This document shows, piece by piece, positions 28,287 to 37,779 of a DNA stretch of 64,000 bases; the first letter of the stretch is position 1, and every line of letters starts with the position of its first letter. Position numbers and translations under genes: made by a program. The stretch is from Hyphomicrobiales bacterium (lineage in GTDB: Bacteria; Pseudomonadota; Alphaproteobacteria; Rhizobiales; Rhizobiaceae): positions 62,001 through 126,000 of the forward strand of contig UBWZ01000002.1 in the NCBI GenBank assembly GCA_900469345.1, written 5' to 3'. Under the pieces are notes generated by a model. The model was given only the letters and a program-made list of their open reading frames with translations, was not told where the DNA came from and made no database searches.

Positions 28287-28312
28287 CCGGGGCAGCATGT
28301 TGGCCGCCCCGG
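28287..28312. terminator. Hairpin between LacI gene and gnd
   Basis: CCGGGGC (28287-28293) and GCCCCGG (28306-28312) form a seven-base GC stem with a twelve-base loop in the 46-base gap between two convergent genes. Probably a shared terminator, though without a T-run. Confidence 0.6.
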
Positions 28313-28319
28313 CGATAGC

Positions 28320-29753
28320 TCAGGACAGGGTCGCCAGACCGCTACCCCAGGGGCCGTGATGCTTGTCGACGCCGTCGAGACGATCGAAGCCGTGCGCGCC
28401 GAAGAAGTCGCGCTGCGCCTGGATCAGGTTGGCCGTTCCGCGGCCGCGCCGGTAGGCATCGAAATAGGCAAGCGCCGAAGCGAGCGCCGGCACGGGTAGG
28501 CCGGAGAGCGCAGCATAGGACACGACCCGCCGCAGCGCGCCGTCTGTCTCCTTGACCATCTTCGAGAAGGCTGGCGTCACGATCAGGTTGGCCGCGTGAG
28601 GATCCTTGGTAAAGGCCGAGGTGATCTCGTCCAGGAACTCCGAACGAATGATGCAGCCGGCGCGCCAGATTTTCGCGATCGTCGGCATTGGAAGGTTCCA
28701 GCCGAGTTCTTTGGACGCAGCTGCCATGACAGCGAAGCCCTGCGCATAGGCGCCGATCTTGGCGGCCAGCAGCGCATTCTCGAGATCGCTGAGAAACGCC
28801 ATGCCGTCCTGCGGCGGACGCTGCCCCTGTGGCAGGCCGAGGATCTTCTCGGCCGCCTGCCGCTCCGTCTTCTGCGAGGACAGGACGCGACCCGAGACCG
28901 CCGCTTCGATCGCAGTCGCGGCGACGCCCATGTTCTGCGCCTCGATCACCGACCACTTGCCGGTGCCCTTCTGACCGGCCGAGTCGACGATCACGTCGAC
29001 CATCGGCTTGCCGGAGATCGGGTCGGTCGCCTTCAGTACCGTCTCGGAAATCTCGATCAGGTAGGAATTGAGGCGGCCTTTGTTCCACCGCCCAAAGACA
29101 TCGCCGATCTGCGAGGCGCTCATACCCATGCCGTCGCGAAGGATCCCGTAGATCTCGGCGATCATCTGCATGTCGGCATATTCGATGCCGTTATGGATGG
29201 TCTTGACGAAATGCCCGGCGCCGTTTTCGCCAAGCCAGGCCACGCAGGGGTCGCCATTGAACTTGGCGGAGATCGACGTCAGGACCTTCTCCACCCGCGT
29301 CCAGCTGTCCTCGGTTCCGCCGACCATGATGGAAGGCCCGTGGCGCGCACCTTCCTCGCCGCCGGAAACGCCCATGCCGATAAAGGTCAGGCCGCTGTCC
29401 TTCAGGCTGTCGAAGCGCCGCATCGTGTCGCGGAAATTAGCGTTGCCGGCATCGATCATGATGTCGCGGTCCGACAGATAGGGCTTGAGGAGCGCCATCT
29501 GCTGATCCACGGGGTCGCCGGCCTTGATCATGATGATGATCGGCCGCGGCGGGCGAATCGCGGCGACGAAGTCTTCCATGGTCTCGCAGGGAATGATTTG
29601 GCCCTGCAGCGCGCCGGCGTCCGCGTAGAACTTCCGCGTGACCTCGACGGTGCGGTTGAAGACCGCTATCTTGTTGCCTTTCTCGGCGATATTGAGAGCC
29701 AGATTGGCGCCCATGACGCCAAGCCCGATAAGCCCGATTTCTGCCTGATCCAC
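28320..29753 (-). CDS. gnd: 6-phosphogluconate dehydrogenase, decarboxylating
   Basis: A 477-residue NADP-dependent enzyme of the pentose phosphate pathway (6-phosphogluconate to ribulose 5-phosphate and CO2). The nucleotide-binding motif is GLIGLGVMGANLALNIAEKG, the 6PG-binding MGVSGGEEGARHGPSIMVGG and the catalytic Lys region GENGAGHFVKTIHNGIEYAD are intact. I chose GTG at 29753 since GGAGG sits eight bases upstream and the protein then begins MDQAEIGLIGLG as in relatives; an ATG 39 bases earlier lacks an RBS. No zwf or pgl is adjacent. Confidence 0.95.
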   Translation of the reverse strand: MDQAEIGLIGLGVMGANLALNIAEKGNKIAVFNRTVEVTRKFYADAGALQGQIIPCETMEDFVAAIRPPRPIIIMIKAGDPVDQQMALLKPYLSDRDIMIDAGNANFRDTMRRFDSLKDSGLTFIGMGVSGGEEGARHGPSIMVGGTEDSWTRVEKVLTSISAKFNGDPCVAWLGENGAGHFVKTIHNGIEYADMQMIAEIYGILRDGMGMSASQIGDVFGRWNKGRLNSYLIEISETVLKATDPISGKPMVDVIVDSAGQKGTGKWSVIEAQNMGVAATAIEAAVSGRVLSSQKTERQAAEKILGLPQGQRPPQDGMAFLSDLENALLAAKIGAYAQGFAVMAAASKELGWNLPMPTIAKIWRAGCIIRSEFLDEITSAFTKDPHAANLIVTPAFSKMVKETDGALRRVVSYAALSGLPVPALASALAYFDAYRRGRGTANLIQAQRDFFGAHGFDRLDGVDKHHGPWGSGLATLS

Positions 29754-29900
29754 GGATCTTCCTCCTGTTGGAATTTGAGGATGTTGTCGCATCCAATTGT
29801 TTCACCGGCAAGGCGGTCCACAGCTGAAACGGTTCGCCTCCGGTCGACGGTCGAGATGCTGGACGGGGGCGACAAGAGGCCATTCGATAGGAGGAAAACC

Positions 29901-30320
29901 TTGAACGTCATGTCGGCCCGGATCATCCATGTGAGCATTGCCCGCAGGTGGGATGAGGTTTACGAATTTGCAGCCGATCCGCGCAATATCGCCCTCTGGG
30001 CGTCGGGCCTCGCCGCGGGGCTGAGACCCGATGGCGAGGACTGGATCGGAGACGGTGGACCGATCGGCAGGATCCGCATCCGTTTCGCAGCGCGCAATCC
30101 GTTCGGCGTGCTCGATCATTCGGTCACGTTGGAAGACGGCTCTGTCTTTGCCAACCCGTTGCGGGTGGTTGTGAACGGCGATGGCGCGGAAATCATGTTC
30201 ACGCTTCTTCGCCGTCCGGGCGAGAGCGACGCGGCGTTCGAGACGGATGCCGCTCACATCCTCGCGGACCTCAACACATTGAAGGCTTTGCTGGAAACGA
30301 ATGGCGACCGCAACGACTAG
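29901..30320 (+). CDS. SRPBCC-family protein
   Basis: A 139-residue small START/polyketide-cyclase-like protein: SIARRWDEVYEFAADPRNIA at the N-terminus, LDHSVTLEDG in the beta-sheet and a helical C-terminus (AAHILADLNTLKALLE). I chose a TTG at 29901, because AGGAGG (29889-29894) lies six bases upstream; the ATG at 29910 is 15 bases from it. The fold binds hydrophobic ligands, but no specific function is indicated. Divergent from gnd. Confidence 0.75.
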   Translation: MNVMSARIIHVSIARRWDEVYEFAADPRNIALWASGLAAGLRPDGEDWIGDGGPIGRIRIRFAARNPFGVLDHSVTLEDGSVFANPLRVVVNGDGAEIMFTLLRRPGESDAAFETDAAHILADLNTLKALLETNGDRND

Positions 30321-31051
30321 GCGGCGGGACGCCGCCGCCGGTCGGCGGTTTCCTGGATCACCACGAGGGCTCCGACCAGCGTGTCGGACCGCAGCAATGG
30401 CGACATCCGGCAGCGCATCACGACGGTGTGCCCGTCCACTTGCTCGGCATAGGTGACGGCAAGGCTTTCGCCGCCGAAACAACGGTCGAGATTGGGCTCG
30501 AACTCGTTGCGGAAGCGGTGCAGGCCGACCAGTTCGGCCAGGTGCCGGCCGACCAGTTCTTCCCGCGGAATGTCCAGCCGCCTCGCATTCGTCTCGTTGG
30601 AATAGAGCACCCGATAGCCAGGTGCCACGAGCAGGATGCGGTCGGAAATGCGGTTGAGCAGGGCGTCGTTGAGAAAGCCGCCGGCCGTCGCTTCGTCGAG
30701 CGGAGAGGCTTGCCCTGGCGCTGCGTCTTCGGATGGTTCCGTTGCAGACGCAGGTGGCGCGAGGTAGCGCTCGACCAGGGTCTGCAGAAGATGGGCATTG
30801 CGACGAACGCAGCCGCGATCGTCGGCTTCGGCGTTGAGGAGATCGAGAGCGAAGCGGAACTGTGCCTGCATGCTGGCCGTATCCTGCGCCGCGCTGTCGA
30901 AGATCGCCAGCAGAAGCGGATCGAGCTCGCGGTCGAGCCCAACCATGGCATGATCGTCCTCGCGCTCGATTGCCTGCCGGAGATCGCCGTATTTGGACCA
31001 GAACAGATCGATCAGCGCTTCCAAAAGTCCACCTTCTACCGCGGCACCCAT
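30317..31051 (-). CDS. PAS-domain protein
   Basis: A 244-residue soluble protein. The N-terminal 100 residues are helical (EALIDLFWSKYGDLRQAIER), then a low-complexity linker, and a PAS fold from about residue 125 (LLNRISDRILLVAPGYRVLY, NETNARRLDIPREELVGRHL) to the end. No output domain follows, so it may act as a sensor partner. The start is uncertain: the ATG at 31051 has a weak RBS and a GTG at 31120 would add a poor-looking leader. It overlaps the convergent SRPBCC gene by four bases. Confidence 0.75.
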   Translation of the reverse strand: MGAAVEGGLLEALIDLFWSKYGDLRQAIEREDDHAMVGLDRELDPLLLAIFDSAAQDTASMQAQFRFALDLLNAEADDRGCVRRNAHLLQTLVERYLAPPASATEPSEDAAPGQASPLDEATAGGFLNDALLNRISDRILLVAPGYRVLYSNETNARRLDIPREELVGRHLAELVGLHRFRNEFEPNLDRCFGGESLAVTYAEQVDGHTVVMRCRMSPLLRSDTLVGALVVIQETADRRRRPAA

Positions 31052-31193
31052 TCCGGCCCGACATCCGTTCTTACACAAAGGCAATCTAGGCAGACCGGAC
31101 TCTAGCCTTCGTCTCTCCACATCCTAGCAGATGTTTCGGTCAAATACTGCACCCGTAAACACGCTGCAATTCTTAGAACTAGTAGGTCGTCGC

Positions 31194-32129
31194 TCAGGAT
31201 GACACGCTTTTCTTGATGTGCCAGCGGTCATGGTACCACAGCCACTGCTCCGGATATTCGCGAACCCAGGCCTCGACCTTGTCGTTGAGCACCTGCGCGG
31301 TCCCCTGCACGTCGATGCTGCCCTTTTCGTCCCTCGGCAGAGTAATCTTCGGCTCGATCTCCAGCCGGAACCGGTTGCCGGGAAGCCGGATGCAGCGCGC
31401 CGGATAGACATCCGCATCGAACTGCCGCACCAGCTTGGCTAGAAGCGGATTGGTCTTCACCGGCTGACCGAAGAAAGACGTCGGCAACCCCTTGCGAAAC
31501 TTCTGGTCGACCAGCACGCCGACACCGCCGCCCGCTTCAAGCCGTCTGGCCAGGGCAAAGGACGAACCCGCATGCGAGGGCACGAGTTGTCCCATGCGGG
31601 CGCTGCGGAAGGAAAAGACCTTGTCGGCGATGTATGGGTTGTTGGGCGGGCGGAAGAGCACCATCACCTCGAGCCCGAACGCCTTGCCCGCGACCGGCAA
31701 AAGCTCGAAATTTGCGGTATGGGCCGTAAACACGATGAAGGGCCGCGGATTTTCGCACAGATCGAGGAAGATCGGCACACCCGATACCTCGACGCGACCC
31801 GGTGCCGTCTGCTCCGGGTCGAAGTCGAACAGGCGGTCGAGAAACACGTATTCGGCCGCCAGCCGGCCCATATGTCCCCAGCTGGCGACAGCAATTTCCT
31901 GCAGCTCCGCCTCGGCCTTTTCGGGAAAAGCGTTGCGCAGATTGGTCATCATCAGCTTGTGGCGCCAGAGGCGCGGCCCGATCCACCGGGCGACGCGATC
32001 TGCCGCGCGAATGGCGGGATCGGCAGGAAAGATCTTGAGCGCGCTCAGCAACCCGAAAGCAAGCTGTGCCACCAGCCATTGCTGGAACATACGCAGCTTC
32101 AGAACAATCCGGGTGAGGAACATCTTCAA
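31194..32129 (-). CDS. lpxXL: Lipid A very-long-chain acyltransferase
   Basis: A 311-residue member of the HtrB/MsbB lauroyl/myristoyl acyltransferase family, with a hydrophobic N-terminus and the HX4E catalytic motif in VFTAHTANFELLPVAG. As the last gene of the acpXL cluster it matches LpxXL, which transfers the 27-hydroxyoctacosanoyl (or similar) chain from AcpXL to lipid A in rhizobia. Follows the alcohol dehydrogenase gene by ten bases. Inner membrane, cytoplasmic face. Confidence 0.92.
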   Translation of the reverse strand: MKMFLTRIVLKLRMFQQWLVAQLAFGLLSALKIFPADPAIRAADRVARWIGPRLWRHKLMMTNLRNAFPEKAEAELQEIAVASWGHMGRLAAEYVFLDRLFDFDPEQTAPGRVEVSGVPIFLDLCENPRPFIVFTAHTANFELLPVAGKAFGLEVMVLFRPPNNPYIADKVFSFRSARMGQLVPSHAGSSFALARRLEAGGGVGVLVDQKFRKGLPTSFFGQPVKTNPLLAKLVRQFDADVYPARCIRLPGNRFRLEIEPKITLPRDEKGSIDVQGTAQVLNDKVEAWVREYPEQWLWYHDRWHIKKSVSS

Positions 32130-32139
32130 GGTGCGGGCC

Positions 32140-33168
32140 TCAGTCCATTCTCAGGACGATTTTGCCGAACACCTGCCGGGTCTCCATACGCGACAGTGCC
32201 AGGTCGATGTCGGCAAAGGTCACCTCGGTGTCGATGACCGGCTTGACGATCCCTTGCGCCATCTTCTGCATGGCATCCGCCATGTTCTCCATCCGGCAGC
32301 CGAAGGAGCCGATCAGCTTCAGTTGCTGCTGAAACAGCATCATCAGGTTCATTTCGGTGGAGACGCCCGAGGTGGAGCCGCAGGTGACAAGGCGTCCGCC
32401 CCGCTTCATGCACAGCATCGATCCAGCCCAGGTATCCTTGCCGACATGCTCGAAGACGACGTCGACGCCCTTCTTCTTGGTGAGCTTGCGCACCACGCCT
32501 TCAAAGCGGTCCGTGCGGTAGTTGATGACGTGGTGGGCGCCGAGCGCCCTGGCGCGTTCGATCTTGTCGTCCGACCCGACGGTGGTGATGACGGTGCAGC
32601 CCATCTTCGCCGCAAGCTGGATGGCGGCAGTTCCGATGCCCGAGCCGCCCGCGTGAACCAGGATGGTCTCACCGGGCTGCAGCTTGGCATTGTCGAACAG
32701 CATGTGTTCGACCGTCCCAAAGGTCACCGGCGCCAGGGCGGCGGCGATCGCATCGACGCCGGGCGGCGCCGGCACCAGAAGCCGCGCCGGCAGGTTGGCC
32801 TTCTCCTGCGCGAAGCCGTCCAGATGGAAGCCGTGCACGCCGGAAACGTTTTCGCAGAGATTGTCCCGCTTCTCGCGGCAGGCCTTGCACAGCCCGCAGG
32901 TGCGCGCGCCGTAGATGGAGACGAGCTGCCCCGGCAGGACGTTCGAAACGCCCGGCCCGATCGCTTCGACGACGCCGGATGCCTCCGCCCCGATGGTGAG
33001 CGGCATCTTGCGCTTGGCAAACGCCATGCCCCGCCATCCCCAGACGTCGATATGGTTGAGCGCGACCGCCTTGACCCGCAGCGTCACTTCACCCGGTCCC
33101 GGTGCCGCCGGCTCCGGAACGTCGACGGCTTCCAGCTTGCGGTCTTCGATCAGTTGCAAGGCGCGCAT
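32140..33168 (-). CDS. Zinc-binding alcohol dehydrogenase of the VLCFA cluster
   Basis: A 342-residue MDR-superfamily oxidoreductase. The four-Cys structural zinc site is in RTCGLCKACREKRDNLCENV, and the Rossmann motif is ILVHAGGSGIGTAAIQLAAK. In rhizobia a gene of this kind always lies between fabF1XL and lpxXL and is thought to act as an enoyl-ACP reductase in making the C28 chain. That role follows from the cluster, not from sequence alone. Confidence 0.9.
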   Translation of the reverse strand: MRALQLIEDRKLEAVDVPEPAAPGPGEVTLRVKAVALNHIDVWGWRGMAFAKRKMPLTIGAEASGVVEAIGPGVSNVLPGQLVSIYGARTCGLCKACREKRDNLCENVSGVHGFHLDGFAQEKANLPARLLVPAPPGVDAIAAALAPVTFGTVEHMLFDNAKLQPGETILVHAGGSGIGTAAIQLAAKMGCTVITTVGSDDKIERARALGAHHVINYRTDRFEGVVRKLTKKKGVDVVFEHVGKDTWAGSMLCMKRGGRLVTCGSTSGVSTEMNLMMLFQQQLKLIGSFGCRMENMADAMQKMAQGIVKPVIDTEVTFADIDLALSRMETRQVFGKIVLRMD

Positions 33169-33227
33169 AATAGATCATCCCTCGCCCGGAGGCGTTTTAC
33201 TTCGCGAAAAACTGTTGGGGGCTGTCT

Positions 33228-34514
33228 CTAGGCCGGTTCCAGCGTCATGACAAGGCTGGCATTCTGCCCGCCGAAGCCGAAAGAGTTGGAGAGCACCGCC
33301 TTCGGCGCACCGTTCCGCTTTACGTTCGGCACCACGTCGAGTTCGATCGACGGGTCCGGATTGGTGTAGTTGATGGTCGGCGGAAGCGTCCCGGTGAGCA
33401 TTGTCTGGATCGAAAACACCGCCTCCACGGCACCCGCTGCCGTCAGCGTATGGCCGATCATCGACTTGTTGGACGAAACCGGAATGCCCTTCAGCCGGTC
33501 GCCGAACACCGCCAGCATGGAGCCGTACTCCATCTTGTCGTTTTCCGGCGTCGAGGTGCCGTGTGCGTTGATGTAGCCGATGCCGCCCTCGTCCATGCCC
33601 GCATCCTCGAGCGCTGCACGAATGGTTGCGATCGCCGGCCCGCCATCGGGCGATGAGCGCGTCCGATGAAAATGATCGGCCTTTTCGCCGAGGCCCTTGA
33701 TGACGCCCAGCACCTTGGCGCCACGCGCAATGGCAGCCTCCAGCGATTCCAGCACCAGGGTCGCGGCACCTTCCGCGATCACGAAACCGTCGCGATCCTT
33801 GCTGAACGGCTTCGATGCCTTTTCGGGTGGGTCGTTCTGGGTCGACAGCGCCGACAGGAGCGAAAAGCGGATCAGGGCTTCGGCGCTGACGGAGCCGTCT
33901 GTCGCCGCCACCAGCGCCTTGGTCGTGCGGCCCTGCCGGATCGCCTCGACACCCAGCTGGATCGCCGTTGCGCCGGAAGCGCAGGCGGTCGACAGGGTCA
34001 CCGGCAGGCCCCGCGTCCCGAACATGTCGGCAAGCCGCTCGGAAATTGAGCCGAACTGAACGGCTTCGAGGAAGACCGGATCCGGACGCTCCCGCATCGC
34101 CATCAGGAACCGCTCATAGGCGTCCCCTTCGGTATTGGAGGGCGGCGATCGGTCGGCCAGCGCAAAGCGATCGGCCCATTCGGGTTCGACCGGAGGCGCA
34201 GCCAGAAACAGGGGACCTTCGAAGTCGCCGGACATTCCGGCCTGTGCCAGCGCCTCGCGGGTCGTTTCCCGTGCAAACGCAAAGGAACGCTCGACGGCGT
34301 TGGCGGCCGGAAGCGCGATGAAATCGACCGTGCCGCTGATCCGCGTCGACAGGGTCTCGGTCGGAAACCGGGTGATCTTGTGAATGCCGGACGTGCCGGA
34401 CGTCAGCGCTGCCCAGTTGTCCTCGAGGCCCTGGCCGAGCGAGGTGATCACACCCATGCCGGTCACCGCGACGATCGGGCGTCCCAGATGATCCGTAAAG
34501 CGATTGGCGCTCAT
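33228..34514 (-). CDS. fabF1XL: Beta-ketoacyl-ACP synthase, active subunit
   Basis: A 428-residue KAS II (FabF-like) condensing enzyme with an intact Cys-His-His triad: LSTACASGATAIQL, YINAHGTSTPENDK and SNKSMIGHTLTAAGAVEA. It is expected to elongate acyl-AcpXL towards C28. AAGGAGAGGG precedes the ATG at 34514. It lies eleven bases after fabF2XL, and the two products probably work as a pair (see the missing cysteine of the partner). Confidence 0.94.
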   Translation of the reverse strand: MSANRFTDHLGRPIVAVTGMGVITSLGQGLEDNWAALTSGTSGIHKITRFPTETLSTRISGTVDFIALPAANAVERSFAFARETTREALAQAGMSGDFEGPLFLAAPPVEPEWADRFALADRSPPSNTEGDAYERFLMAMRERPDPVFLEAVQFGSISERLADMFGTRGLPVTLSTACASGATAIQLGVEAIRQGRTTKALVAATDGSVSAEALIRFSLLSALSTQNDPPEKASKPFSKDRDGFVIAEGAATLVLESLEAAIARGAKVLGVIKGLGEKADHFHRTRSSPDGGPAIATIRAALEDAGMDEGGIGYINAHGTSTPENDKMEYGSMLAVFGDRLKGIPVSSNKSMIGHTLTAAGAVEAVFSIQTMLTGTLPPTINYTNPDPSIELDVVPNVKRNGAPKAVLSNSFGFGGQNASLVMTLEPA

Positions 34515-34525
34515 CACCCTCTCCT

Positions 34526-35725
34526 TCAGGCGGCGGAAAGGGCGGCAACGCCCTCGCCGCGGGTATAGCCGACGGCCGTCACGACCGCATGCGAGGCAGC
34601 CTCGTCCATCTTGTCTTCATGTTCGGTGTCGAATGCCGGCAGCGCGACCTTCGCATCGAGGCTGATAGCGGCGAGCGCCAGGCCAAGCGGAAACTGCGCC
34701 TCCATCCCATGGCCTGTGACACCGCCGAAGCCGCGGATCGGCGCTCCGGGCAGAAGCGTTTCGATCACCTTCTTCTCGCGTCGAGCAAGGTCGACGACCC
34801 CGCTTGAGCCGGAAAACACCACCGTCTTGCCTTGCGGCGCACCGGAAACGTCGCGGACAAGCCGGGTTAGCCGATCCTCCAGGCGTTCACCGTCGCGATT
34901 GCCGCGATCGCCTTCGATCGAGTCGATCGTCGCGTAGATATGCGCGCCGCGCTGTGTTGCATGGCCGCGGGATTCGAGCACCAGGAAGGCCCCGACCGAA
35001 CCCATGATCATCCCGCCGCCCTCGTCCGGGCTGCGCGCCCAGAGCGGATGCCAGTCGCCGGTCGCATGGGCGCGGATGCCCTCCACCAGGAGGAGGATGT
35101 CCGCCCGTTCCGCCACGAAAGCGCCACCCACCAGCGTATGGCTCGACTGCCCGCCCTTGATGCGATGGAAGGCGGTTTCGACGGCCGAGATACCGGCTGC
35201 CTCCTCGCCCATGAAGGTGCGCGACGATCCGGTCACCTTGTGGACTATCGAGATATTGCCGGCCATCAGGTTCGAAAGCTGCGCGAGGAACAGCGTCGGG
35301 CGCAACTCCGTCGTCAGCTTCTCGTTCAGCAGAAGCTCGCGGTCGTTGCGCTTCAACGCCTCGTCGACGATCAGCGAATCCACCTTGATGTCGCGTTCGC
35401 CGCCGCCCGCGGCAACGATCATGTCCATCGAAGCGCAGGCATCCGCATCGCTCTTCAGGCCTGCATCGTCGAGCGCCAGCCCGGCGCTGAACACGCCGAG
35501 GCGCTGCCAGTTCTCCATCTGCCGCTGGTCGCCGCGCTTGGGGATCTGCTGGGACCAGTCGATCTCCGGCATGGGATGGATGGGATAGGGCGCAAAGCGC
35601 TGCGTCTCCACCCGCGGCACGCCAGCCTCGGGAACGCCGAGAAACGCCAGGTGCGCTTCCTTGCCGACGCCCAGGCAGGTGACGATACCGACACCGGTGA
35701 TCACGACATCATTGTCAGACTTCAT
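34526..35725 (-). CDS. fabF2XL: Beta-ketoacyl-ACP synthase homologue lacking the active cysteine
   Basis: A 399-residue condensing-enzyme homologue of the VLCFA cluster. Aligned by eye to FabF, the nucleophile position reads RTFMGEEAAGISAVE instead of an ATACTSG-type motif, so the cysteine is replaced by Glu; the first active-site His region reads VVFSGSSGVVDLA, and only the second His (VTGHGMEAQFPL) remains. Such a protein cannot condense on its own and recalls the chain-length factor of type II polyketide synthases. It starts 22 bases after fabZXL; ATG at 35725 or 35728. Confidence 0.88.
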   Translation of the reverse strand: MKSDNDVVITGVGIVTCLGVGKEAHLAFLGVPEAGVPRVETQRFAPYPIHPMPEIDWSQQIPKRGDQRQMENWQRLGVFSAGLALDDAGLKSDADACASMDMIVAAGGGERDIKVDSLIVDEALKRNDRELLLNEKLTTELRPTLFLAQLSNLMAGNISIVHKVTGSSRTFMGEEAAGISAVETAFHRIKGGQSSHTLVGGAFVAERADILLLVEGIRAHATGDWHPLWARSPDEGGGMIMGSVGAFLVLESRGHATQRGAHIYATIDSIEGDRGNRDGERLEDRLTRLVRDVSGAPQGKTVVFSGSSGVVDLARREKKVIETLLPGAPIRGFGGVTGHGMEAQFPLGLALAAISLDAKVALPAFDTEHEDKMDEAASHAVVTAVGYTRGEGVAALSAA

Positions 35726-35747
35726 CATCGTCCTCTTGGTCGCGCCG

Positions 35748-36221
35748 TCAGGAGCGCGCTTGCATGGCGGCGAGGAGACCGACCTCTTCGGCGCGCTGGC
35801 GCACGATCGGCGCCAGCGGCACCTCGGAAAACGGCATCGTACGCAGCTTGAGCTGCGCATCGCAGACCTTCTTGCCGGCGCTGCTGATCTTGGCCTTGGT
35901 TACGGCGTAACCGGAACCGTCATGCTCCAGAAACGCCTCGATGTCGAGAACCGCATCGGGCTCCACGAAGGCACGCATCTTGGCGCCATCGACGGACATC
36001 AGGAAGGGCATGGCCGCAAAATCCGTCGCCGCAAGGACCAGGAATCCCGACGCCTGCGCCATGGTCTCAATCAGGAGCACGCCGGGAACAAGCGGCATGC
36101 CGGGAAAATGCCCCTCGAAAACGGGGCTGGCGGACGGAACCACCGACCGCGCCTTCAGGGTCTTCCGGTCGACATCGAGGCTCTCGACGCGATCGATCAT
36201 CTGGAAATATTCGAGCAGCAT
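35748..36221 (-). CDS. fabZXL: 3-hydroxyacyl-ACP dehydratase of the VLCFA cluster
   Basis: A 157-residue hot-dog-fold dehydratase. The active-site helix reads VFEGHFPGMPLVPGVLLIET with catalytic His and Glu both present, as in FabZ. Within the acpXL cluster it dehydrates the 3-hydroxyacyl intermediates during elongation. Spaced 18 bases from acpXL on the same strand. Confidence 0.93.
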   Translation of the reverse strand: MLLEYFQMIDRVESLDVDRKTLKARSVVPSASPVFEGHFPGMPLVPGVLLIETMAQASGFLVLAATDFAAMPFLMSVDGAKMRAFVEPDAVLDIEAFLEHDGSGYAVTKAKISSAGKKVCDAQLKLRTMPFSEVPLAPIVRQRAEEVGLLAAMQARS

Positions 36222-36239
36222 GGGCTCTGCGGCGGGGCC

Positions 36240-36518
36240 TTAGCCCTTGGCCGCCCTCAACTCGTCGATCTTGGCGCACAGGTTCTTGAGGACGAAATAA
36301 GCCTCAGTCGAAACCTTGCCCTCGTTGACTTCCTGGGTCCACTGCTCGAGCGGAATCTTGATCCCGAACTCCTTGTCGATGGCAAAGACGATGTCCAGGA
36401 AGTCCAGGCTGTCGATGCCCAGATCGTCGATCGTATGGCTTTCCGGCGTGATCGTTTCGCGATCAATTTCGCTCGTTTCGGCGATAATATCGGCAACTTT
36501 GTCAAATGTAGCGGTCAC
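36240..36518 (-). CDS. acpXL: Acyl carrier protein AcpXL
   Basis: A 92-residue acidic ACP, carrier for the very-long-chain fatty acid. The phosphopantetheine serine is Ser37 in [18 protein letters not shown], and the C-terminal [15 protein letters not shown] is characteristic of AcpXL. A GTG start at 36518, with AGAGGA ten bases upstream, gives exactly the usual size; an upstream ATG would add a non-conserved leader. First gene of the VLCFA cluster. Confidence 0.96.
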   Translation of the reverse strand: MTATFDKVADIIAETSEIDRETITPESHTIDDLGIDSLDFLDIVFAIDKEFGIKIPLEQWTQEVNEGKVSTEAYFVLKNLCAKIDELRAAKG

Positions 36519-36646
36519 GCCCACGTCCTCTGAAATAGAAAATCGTTGTCCCACATAGGCAAAACGGACTCAAATGCCAATGGCCTGTCGGACGGCGCCG
36601 GCAAATTTACCGCTGCACTGTTGCGCAAATGGAGCCTCGGCCGCCT

Positions 36647-37606
36647 TTAGTGGCTCCCGACCAGGGTCGCGCGCAAGATATCCAGAACCTTGTCCGGCGA
36701 TACGGCGACGGCAACGAACTGGCTCGGTGGACCGTCCCAGGCGCTTCCCTCGAACCGCCGGCCGCTTTCGGGTGCCTGGATCGTCTTGCCGTCAGCAAGC
36801 CCGCCGCAGACCACCCGGACGGGTCCGCTGCGATATTCGAAAAGCTCGGGCGCCACCAGATAGATGCAGGCGCAGCTGTCATGCAGGGCCATGCCGTCGA
36901 GCCCGACTCTCTGGCGGTAAAAGCCGATATAGTGCTGCGACAGGTCCGACAGGAGCTGCAGCCCGGGCGCCCCGGATGCCGTCATTTCGGCAAGATAGTC
37001 GGACGACATGATCGTCTTCATGGTAACGTCGAGACCGAAGATGGTCACCTTCCAGGAGGCGGTGAAAACCACATCGGCGGCTTCCGGATCGCCGTAGATG
37101 TTGGCCTCGGCAGCCGGCGTCACATTGCCGTTGACGTCGAACGCGCCGCCCATCACCACCACTTGCCTGACCAGTCCTGCGATATCAGGATCGGCCTGAA
37201 GGGCAAGCGCAAGGTTCGTCATCCGGCCAACGGCAACCAGTGTGACCTCGCCCGGATGGGCACGCACCATGTCGATGATGTACTGGAACGCGGGACGCGG
37301 ATCGAGCGGCAGGTCGACCGTCGCCGGAACCCCGATATTGCCGAGACCATCCTCGCCGTGAACGATTGAGGCCGGGTGATCGTCGGCGCGGCCGTCGTGG
37401 AAGGCCCGCCCCGCGCCGCTGGCGATCGGTGCGGCGATGTCCCATTTCCGATGCAGGAACTGCGCATTGCGGGTTGTCGTCTCAATCGGGGCATTGCCGA
37501 ACACGGTGGTGACGCCGATCAGATCGATGTCCGGATGGCGGTGCAGGAAGAGAAGGGCCATGGCATCGTCGACGCCGGGGTCCGTATCGAAAATCACCTT
37601 CTGCAT
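36647..37606 (-). CDS. Nucleoside hydrolase, inosine-uridine preferring type
   Basis: A 319-residue hydrolase of the IUNH family with the Ca-binding motif VIFDTDPGVDDAMALLFLHR at its N-terminus, MTNLALALQADPDIAGLVRQ in the middle and HDSCACIYLVAPELF near the C-terminus. It splits ribonucleosides into base and ribose and acts in the cytoplasm as part of salvage. AGGACC lies before the ATG at 37606. No nucleoside permease is adjacent. Confidence 0.93.
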   Translation of the reverse strand: MQKVIFDTDPGVDDAMALLFLHRHPDIDLIGVTTVFGNAPIETTTRNAQFLHRKWDIAAPIASGAGRAFHDGRADDHPASIVHGEDGLGNIGVPATVDLPLDPRPAFQYIIDMVRAHPGEVTLVAVGRMTNLALALQADPDIAGLVRQVVVMGGAFDVNGNVTPAAEANIYGDPEAADVVFTASWKVTIFGLDVTMKTIMSSDYLAEMTASGAPGLQLLSDLSQHYIGFYRQRVGLDGMALHDSCACIYLVAPELFEYRSGPVRVVCGGLADGKTIQAPESGRRFEGSAWDGPPSQFVAVAVSPDKVLDILRATLVGSH

Positions 37607-37779
37607 GCTGTGGTCCTGCCCTTCAATGCCTGTGCCGTGCGCGCCGCGCCGCGCGACCATAGCGCAAGATGCCGCAGAGGCAATCGGCGGCCCTTTTACG
37701 CCACAACATATCCGGTTGCGGCTGCCCACGATCGATGCCACAAGCCGGCCAATCCCGCCCCATTCATTCGAGCATCATC

